Shown one piece after another: positions 58,628-64,000 of a stretch of 64,000 bases of DNA. The stretch lies in NCBI RefSeq assembly GCF_042680125.1, contig NZ_JBHTNY010000027.1, one strand, 5' to 3'. The position numbers and the translations under genes are program-made. The DNA comes from Robinsoniella peoriensis. GTDB taxonomy: Bacteria; Bacillota; Clostridia; Lachnospirales; Lachnospiraceae. The notes under the pieces are model-generated. The model was not told the origin of the DNA. It ran no database searches and saw nothing but the letters and a program-made list of their open reading frames with translations. Positions within the stretch are counted from its first letter, which is position 1. Each line of letters opens with the position of its first letter.

Positions 58628-58735
58628 TATTATATCCTCAATCTGATTTTTAAAGCTTTTCTTCCACTATTCTACTAGCAATCATCAAATAATTCAAGTG
58701 CTGAATTACCGGGACCCCTGCAAGCTGCCGTTTTC

Positions 58736-59386
58736 TCAGGAAAAAATCTCAGGTTTCCCATCAATAAATGCAAAATAAACCTCTGTTTCACTTAAGTATT
58801 TCGCTTTGCCGTTTGTTCCCTCGGTAATTTCCCCTTTCAGATCCAGAAGTTCATCACCCGGAACTAATGCTTTGACTATTACAATATCCGTATATTCCGA
58901 ATCCAGGACAGCGATCTTTCTCTGCCCCAGTAAATACTGTATCCTGCCGATACCATTATAATCTGTTTTAATCTCCAGAATCCACCCATGCTGCTTCGTA
59001 ATGACAATGCTTTCCCGCAGTCCTTCCTGGACCGCTTTTGAATAAGCCCGTACAAGTCCTCCCGTTCCTAACAGCGTGCCTCCAAAATATCTGGTCACAA
59101 CTACAACTGCATTGTGGATTTCTTCTCCCAGCAAAACATCCAGCATAGGTTTGCCGGCAGTTCCGCCGGGTTCCCCATCATCGCTGCATCTTTGTATTTC
59201 CTGATTTTCCCCTAGAACGAATGCAAAACAATTGTGTGAAGCATTCCAGTATTTCTTTTTCATTGCCGCAATAAATTCCAATGCCTCTTCTTCATTGATG
59301 ACAGGCTGAACCGTGGCGATAAACCGGGACTTTTTTTCACTGATTTCTCCCTCGCCGCCCAGATAGACTATTTTCAGATTTTTCAT
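58736..59386 (-). CDS. YigZ/IMPACT-family protein
   Basis: A 216-residue protein of the YigZ (UPF0029/IMPACT) family: EKKSRFIATVQPV at the start, then RCSDDGEPGGTAGKPMLDVL and VVVVTRYFGGTLLGTGGLVR. These motifs form the nucleotide-binding-like N-terminal fold. The C-terminal half is the DUF1949 domain. Its molecular role is unclear, though links to translation regulation exist in eukaryotic relatives. AAAGGATG precedes the ATG. Confidence 0.9.
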   Translation of the reverse strand: MKNLKIVYLGGEGEISEKKSRFIATVQPVINEEEALEFIAAMKKKYWNASHNCFAFVLGENQEIQRCSDDGEPGGTAGKPMLDVLLGEEIHNAVVVVTRYFGGTLLGTGGLVRAYSKAVQEGLRESIVITKQHGWILEIKTDYNGIGRIQYLLGQRKIAVLDSEYTDIVIVKALVPGDELLDLKGEITEGTNGKAKYLSETEVYFAFIDGKPEIFS

Positions 59387-59674
59387 AACTGATCATCCTT
59401 TTCTTAATGTAACGCCCTCTTTTTTTATTTGTGTCCGTTTTTTCACAAATTTCAGCTAAAAGGGGATGTATACAAATTTCTCTTTGCGTACATTATAAGA
59501 TAAGAAGCCCATTTTCACAATCTATATATTTTATGAAGTACTTAAAAAAAAATGAACTTGTTACTTCACCCTTTATTTCATCTGCTTTATTTGTTATAAT
59601 ACATAGACCAGTGGAATTTCTGTAAGTCTATGGATCCAATTCCGCTGTTTGCAAGTATTAAGGAGGCCGTGCCT

Positions 59675-62515
59675 ATGAATTATGGAAAAAAAGAAATTTC
59701 CAAAAAACAAAAAGAACAGACTTCTGCGAAGGTGGGCAAAAAAATTGGCTTCACTTTTGTTAAAGTATTGCTAATATGTTTCGTTGCCCTGATCGTTGGT
59801 GGGACATGCATTGGGTTTGGTCTGATCAATGGACTGATAAAAAATGCGCCTGATATTTCCGGTATGAGCGTAGCACCTACCCAGGCGGCAACTTACATTT
59901 ATGATACCGATGGAAATCCCATCCAGAAGCTGACTGCATCGGATTCTAACCGAACTCCGGTTACTATTGATAAAATACCCATTGACCTGCAGCACGCCGT
60001 AGTTGCAGTAGAAGATGAACGTTTCTATGAACATAACGGTATTGATGTCCGCGGAATTATCCGTGCGTTTGTTGTAGGCGTCAGCAGCGGGAACTTTTCC
60101 GAAGGCGCCAGTACCATTACCCAGCAGCTTTTAAAGAACAATGTATTTCCCGACTGGGTCAGCGAATCTTCCCTTGCGGAGCGATTCAAGCGTAAATTCC
60201 AGGAGCAGTACCTGGCACTGCAGCTGGAAAAAAGCCTTACAAAAGATCAGATTTTGGAAGATTATCTGAATACCATTAACCTGGGAGCAGGTGCGTATGG
60301 CGTTCAGGCTGCCGCTCATCGCTACTTCAACAAGGATGTATCGGAGCTTACCCTTTCTGAAAGTACTGTTATCGCAGGTATTACCCAGAATCCTTCCGGT
60401 TACAATCCAATCCTTTATCCGGAAGAGAATGCAAAAAGACGTGTTAAAGTATTAAACCATATGCTTGATCAGGGGTACATTGATCAGACACAATATGATG
60501 AAGCTCTGAATGATGATGTCTATTCCAGAATCCAGGAAACCGATGTGGAAACCGGCGAGACATCAATCTACAGTTATTATGAAGATGCTTTGATCGACCA
60601 GGCTATGGACGACCTGATGGAAATCAAAGGCTACACCCAGAATCAGGCTTATAAAGCTCTGTATTCCGGCGGTTTAAAAGTATTTTCCAACCAGGACAAA
60701 AATATTCAGCAGATTTGTGATGAAGAATTTGCGAATCCTGCTAATTTCCCATCCGGAACTTTAATCGGCCTGGACTATGCTTTGACTCTGGAATCCGCTG
60801 ACGGAGAGGCATCTTTCTATGACAGCGAGAGTATGAGAGTGTATTTTGAAGCACAGGATGCATCCTTTAATATGATGTTTCCTGATTCCGATACCGCGAA
60901 TTCCTATGCTGCCCAGTATAAGCAGGCTGTTATGAAATCCGGCGATACGGTGCTCTCAGAACGTATCTCACTGATTCCACAGCCCCAGGCATCCGTGGTA
61001 ATTATTGATCAGAGTACCGGCTATGTAAAAGCCATCGTAGGCGGACGTGGTAACAAGGAAGCCAGCCTGACATTAAACCGTGCTACTTCTACCAGAAGAC
61101 AGCCGGGATCTACTTTTAAGCCGATTACCGTGTATGGTCCTGCAATTGACCGTGCAGGCATGACACTTTCCACCGTTTATGATAACGCACCTTATAATTA
61201 TACCAACGGGCCGGAAGTCCGGAATTGGGACAGCGATTATGGATACAGCGGTTTAGAAACGATCCGCTCCGCCATTACCAAGTCCATCAACGTCATAGCC
61301 GTAAAATGTCTGACGGATATATCTCCTCAGACCGGTATAGATTATGCCGAGAAATTTGGTATCACAACACTTTATAACCATGATGTGAATAGTAACGGAG
61401 ATGTCCTGACGGACGCTAACCAGCCATTGGCTTTGGGTGGTGTACGGGACGGTGTTGTGAATCTGGAACTTACGGGTGCATACGCCGCCATTGCTAATAA
61501 AGGCCAGTATATCGAGCCGAAATTTTATTCTAAGATTGAGGATCTGAACGGAAATATCGTCATTGATAACACCACGCCTGTCAGCTCCAGTGCAGTTAAG
61601 CAATCCACTGCGTTCCTGCTGACAAGTGCCATGGAAGATGTTATTAAAAAACCGGAAGGTACTGCATATGGAACCATTAATCTGGGTGATATGCCGGTAG
61701 CCGGCAAATCAGGTACCACGGATGATACAAAGGATATCTGGTTTGAAGGTTATACACCCTATTATACCTGCGGTATCTGGGGCGGCTATGACAATAATGT
61801 AGCCCTTCCTGACGGAGATATTTACCACTCCTACAGCAAGGTACTCTGGAACGCTATTATGCAGAGGATTCACCAGGATCTTCCTGTAAAAGAATTTGAA
61901 CAGCCGGAGGATATTGTAACCGCTTCGGTTTGTAAAAAATCCGGCAAGCTGGCAATACCGGGTGTCTGCAGTGCAGATCCAAGAGGCTCTCAGGTATACA
62001 CCGAATACTATGTAAGAGGTACACAGCCGGTAGCTGAATGTGATGTACACGTAGCTGTCAAGATCTGTTCTAAGACCGGACTGAAAGCAACCAGCACCTG
62101 TGAACCTGTAACCAAGGTCTTCGTTCAAAGACCGACGGGAAGCGAAGGAACTACCGACGATTCTGCTTATGCACCGCCAGGCGGCACCTGCAGCGGACAC
62201 ACCATACTGGACAAATTATCTGATCTGCTAAAAGGAGATAAAGATAAAAATAAAAAAGAATCTGAGACTTCACCGGACGGAGAAGAAAACAAACCACAGA
62301 ATCCGGAAGATGCCAATAAACCATCGTACCCCGGAACCAACACTCCGGATGATACAACCGGTGAGGGCAATGGAGAAGGAACAGGAAACGGTACGGGCAA
62401 TGGAACTACACCTCCGGGTGATCAAAACCAGGGAAACGGAGGCCAGACCACACCGCCTTCCTATCCGGGGGGGAATACCAATGGCGACGGGGTAATTGAT
62501 GCTCCACCGCAATAA
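59675..62515 (+). CDS. Class A penicillin-binding protein (PBP1A type)
   Basis: A 946-residue bifunctional PBP. Membrane anchor at residues 22-48, glycosyltransferase-51 domain at about 80-260 (VAVEDERFYEHNGIDVRGI with catalytic Glu, GASTITQQLLKN), transpeptidase domain at about 430-760 with the Ser in RQPGSTFKPIT, the SxN motif SIN in ITKSINVIAVK, and KSGT in AGKSGTTDDTK. The C-terminal 120 residues are rich in Gly/Asn/Pro/Thr, a wall-linking tail. ATG 59675 follows AAGGAGG; the longer reading from 59630 is not favoured. It polymerises and cross-links peptidoglycan. Confidence 0.94.
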   Translation: MNYGKKEISKKQKEQTSAKVGKKIGFTFVKVLLICFVALIVGGTCIGFGLINGLIKNAPDISGMSVAPTQAATYIYDTDGNPIQKLTASDSNRTPVTIDKIPIDLQHAVVAVEDERFYEHNGIDVRGIIRAFVVGVSSGNFSEGASTITQQLLKNNVFPDWVSESSLAERFKRKFQEQYLALQLEKSLTKDQILEDYLNTINLGAGAYGVQAAAHRYFNKDVSELTLSESTVIAGITQNPSGYNPILYPEENAKRRVKVLNHMLDQGYIDQTQYDEALNDDVYSRIQETDVETGETSIYSYYEDALIDQAMDDLMEIKGYTQNQAYKALYSGGLKVFSNQDKNIQQICDEEFANPANFPSGTLIGLDYALTLESADGEASFYDSESMRVYFEAQDASFNMMFPDSDTANSYAAQYKQAVMKSGDTVLSERISLIPQPQASVVIIDQSTGYVKAIVGGRGNKEASLTLNRATSTRRQPGSTFKPITVYGPAIDRAGMTLSTVYDNAPYNYTNGPEVRNWDSDYGYSGLETIRSAITKSINVIAVKCLTDISPQTGIDYAEKFGITTLYNHDVNSNGDVLTDANQPLALGGVRDGVVNLELTGAYAAIANKGQYIEPKFYSKIEDLNGNIVIDNTTPVSSSAVKQSTAFLLTSAMEDVIKKPEGTAYGTINLGDMPVAGKSGTTDDTKDIWFEGYTPYYTCGIWGGYDNNVALPDGDIYHSYSKVLWNAIMQRIHQDLPVKEFEQPEDIVTASVCKKSGKLAIPGVCSADPRGSQVYTEYYVRGTQPVAECDVHVAVKICSKTGLKATSTCEPVTKVFVQRPTGSEGTTDDSAYAPPGGTCSGHTILDKLSDLLKGDKDKNKKESETSPDGEENKPQNPEDANKPSYPGTNTPDDTTGEGNGEGTGNGTGNGTTPPGDQNQGNGGQTTPPSYPGGNTNGDGVIDAPPQ

Positions 62516-62530
62516 AACCATTGTATACAG

Positions 62531-62579
62531 CAAAAAACGGAGAAGAAATCTAAATAATAAGATTTCTTCTCCATTTTTT
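62531..62579. terminator. Bidirectional terminator
   Basis: GGAGAAGAAATCT (62538-62550) pairs with AGATTTCTTCTCC (62559-62571), with TTTTTTT after it on the plus strand and A-tract before it. Confidence 0.88.
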
Positions 62580-62597
62580 TATTACAGTATATCCTCT

Positions 62598-64000
62598 TTA
62601 TTTTCGAAATTGACTGCGGTATTCCTTTGGCGACATCCCCACCATATTTTTAAACATCTTTGAAAAATAGGAAAAATTATCATATCCTGCTTTTATGGAA
62701 ATCAGATTCACCGGTTCTTCCGTCTTTTCCAAATATTCCTTAGCCAGTCTGATTCTCTGATTTGCCAGATATACACCGATGGGTTCCCCTACCTCTTTTT
62801 TAAAAATTCTAGCCAGATAGTCCGGATTCAAATATACTTTTTCTGCTAACGATTCTCTGGTTATTTCCTGATCAGGATTTTCATCAATAAATCTTTTCAC
62901 CTTTTCTACTACTGAATTAGACTGCTGCTTTTCATTCAGAAGCCTGGCGGCCTCCCCCACCATCTTTTCAATAAATATTTTACATTCCTTTACGGAATGT
63001 ATGGCATCCTTTAAGTTATGTATACGGTATCCAGCTTCTTCCAATTCTTCCGTGCTGATACCTTCTTTTTGATAAGCAAGGCGGAATGTATGGGCGAAAT
63101 CCAGTGTGAATCTGGAGAGTATCTCTGTATTTGCAGATTTTCTTTTTACAAGGTTGTCTAAATACTCATTCACAACAGGCATGATAGAACTGCTCTCCTG
63201 CATGAGGCTCTCCCAGATCTGCCAATTGGGCGGCTGATAATCTGCTTCTTTATACACAAAGTCCTGCTGCATTACCACCTGTCCTTCCCCGTCTGCACAG
63301 TGATCCAGCATCTGTGCCACATCTGCAAAGCTTTCCTGTATTTGAAGTATTCTGCAGACATTTCCCACTGCAAAACAACAATTTGACCGAAAATGCCTTG
63401 TAATATTTTCGATCAGGTTTTTCCCTTTTTCCCCTATTTTGTAAAGTGCATCTTCTCCCATGGTTTTAATCACCACAATGCAGGAAGATTCCGTATGGGA
63501 AAGCACACATTCTACATGTGTATCGGGAGTGTCAAACAACTCTTCTAACACATTTTTCATAGACCATACCAGCATTCTCATACCCAGATCATTATAAGCC
63601 CATTCATAATCGTAAAGCTGGCAGACTGCTACTACAAACCGGACTGAATCTTCATAGCGAAGCATATAACGCTCCAGTGCAGCTTCCAGATCCTTTTGGC
63701 CTGGGATCTGCTGCTCCAGCATCAGCCCCCGAAAGAAAGATTCCTTCCGGCTCTTTTCTGTCTGGTTCCAGTGATCATAGTATTTGCGGTAATCCAGCCG
63801 CTCCAGTTCCTCCTGCTCTGCCGCTGCTGCCTTTCTCAAAAGCTCCTCAAGTTCTCCATAATCAATTGGTTTTAGCGTATAAGCAAAACACCCCAGCTTC
63901 ACCGCCTGTCTTGCGTATTCAAACTCCGCATAGCTGGTGAGAAGGATATCCTTTATCACAAGATCCTGCTGCCGTATCCACGAGATCAGTTCCAGTCCAT
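62598..64000 (-). CDS. YesN-type response regulator (receiver + AraC), 5' end beyond the window
   Basis: The protein is cut by the right edge; at least 467 residues are present. The N-terminal part is a receiver-domain end (GLELISWIRQ, ILLTSYAEFEYARQAVKLG, YTLKPIDYGEL with the conserved Lys), so the acceptor Asp is outside the window. A long helical middle follows, and the C-terminus has two AraC helix-turn-helix motifs (ESLAEKVYLNPDYLARIFKK and ISIKAGYDNFSYFSKMFKNM) ending in MSPKEYRSQFRK. The apparent GTG start at 63959 is only internal. YesN-type regulators pair with sensor kinases and control sugar uptake. Confidence 0.87.
   Translation of the reverse strand, partial: GLELISWIRQQDLVIKDILLTSYAEFEYARQAVKLGCFAYTLKPIDYGELEELLRKAAAAEQEELERLDYRKYYDHWNQTEKSRKESFFRGLMLEQQIPGQKDLEAALERYMLRYEDSVRFVVAVCQLYDYEWAYNDLGMRMLVWSMKNVLEELFDTPDTHVECVLSHTESSCIVVIKTMGEDALYKIGEKGKNLIENITRHFRSNCCFAVGNVCRILQIQESFADVAQMLDHCADGEGQVVMQQDFVYKEADYQPPNWQIWESLMQESSSIMPVVNEYLDNLVKRKSANTEILSRFTLDFAHTFRLAYQKEGISTEELEEAGYRIHNLKDAIHSVKECKIFIEKMVGEAARLLNEKQQSNSVVEKVKRFIDENPDQEITRESLAEKVYLNPDYLARIFKKEVGEPIGVYLANQRIRLAKEYLEKTEEPVNLISIKAGYDNFSYFSKMFKNMVGMSPKEYRSQFRK

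Noticed and set aside
62151..62533. Several minus-strand open frames, Pro/Ser-rich
   Set aside because: They mirror the Gly/Asn/Pro tail of the class A PBP and have no start signals.

Overview
The window looks like a chromosomal segment of a strictly anaerobic low-GC Firmicute, most likely a Lachnospiraceae gut bacterium. The evidence is strong AGGAGG-type ribosome binding sites throughout, Clostridia-type core genes (MutS2, VanW-domain protein, lipoprotein trigger factor, DUF1934, glutamate racemase), and a set of anaerobe redox genes (two hybrid cluster proteins, rubrerythrin fusions, hemerythrin, diiron protein). No rRNA, tRNA or CRISPR array was seen.

Layout. (1) Bases 1-5.0 kb are the conjugation end of an integrative conjugative element of the Tn1549 type, all on the minus strand: ribbon-helix-helix protein, VirB6-like channel protein, DUF4406, a two-polypeptide cytosine methyltransferase encoded by overlapping genes, and PrgI. 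The VirB4-type gene that should follow is cut after about a dozen codons by the end of an IS3-family element. (2) Bases 5.1-25.3 kb form a metal and redox island. It holds a nine-gene Orp-like operon (NifX/ORP proteins, NifU scaffold, two ferredoxin-containing MinD ATPases, Mrp, MBL hydrolase, DUF134, DUF5320), a rubrerythrin operon with its own DUF134 regulator, a cupin-rubredoxin-hcp operon, a split permease, three Crp/Fnr regulators, a flavin-less flavodiiron-type protein, and a ferredoxin-cupin-hcp operon followed by an unknown protein, a hemerythrin and a frameshifted DUF2249 protein. Related transposase-like C-terminal scraps lie at the downstream ends of three of these operons, and an IS256 fragment closes the island. 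(3) Bases 25.7-27.3 kb carry three small accessory genes (SLOG, HTH, DUF6075). (4) From rlmD (27.6 kb) onward the content is ordinary chromosomal: RNA modification, MutS2, a two-component system, aminotransferase, nth, radical SAM, oleate hydratase, a heterodimeric ABC exporter, cell-wall genes, class A PBP, and a response regulator cut by the right edge.

How the genes work together. Four copies of TGTTG-N6-CAACA were found, each next to a redox or regulator gene. In front of both hcp operons the site sits at the same distance from a -10 box (calculated -41.5), the geometry of class II Crp/Fnr activation. In front of crp2 it covers a candidate -35, which suggests autorepression. The simplest reading is an HcpR-like nitrosative/oxidative stress regulon made of two parallel modules (cupin + small Fe carrier + Hcp) and an O2/NO-binding diiron protein. 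Separately, CATATG-centred palindromes at the promoters of both DUF134-containing operons are candidate DUF134 operators. Other notable items are a structured 79-bp leader element repeated before nth and the radical SAM gene (a diverged copy before the exonuclease gene shows a compensatory change), a 41-bp tandem array, a consensus promoter whose spacer is a palindrome, a catalytically dead HtrA homologue, and two short genes (54 and 35 codons).
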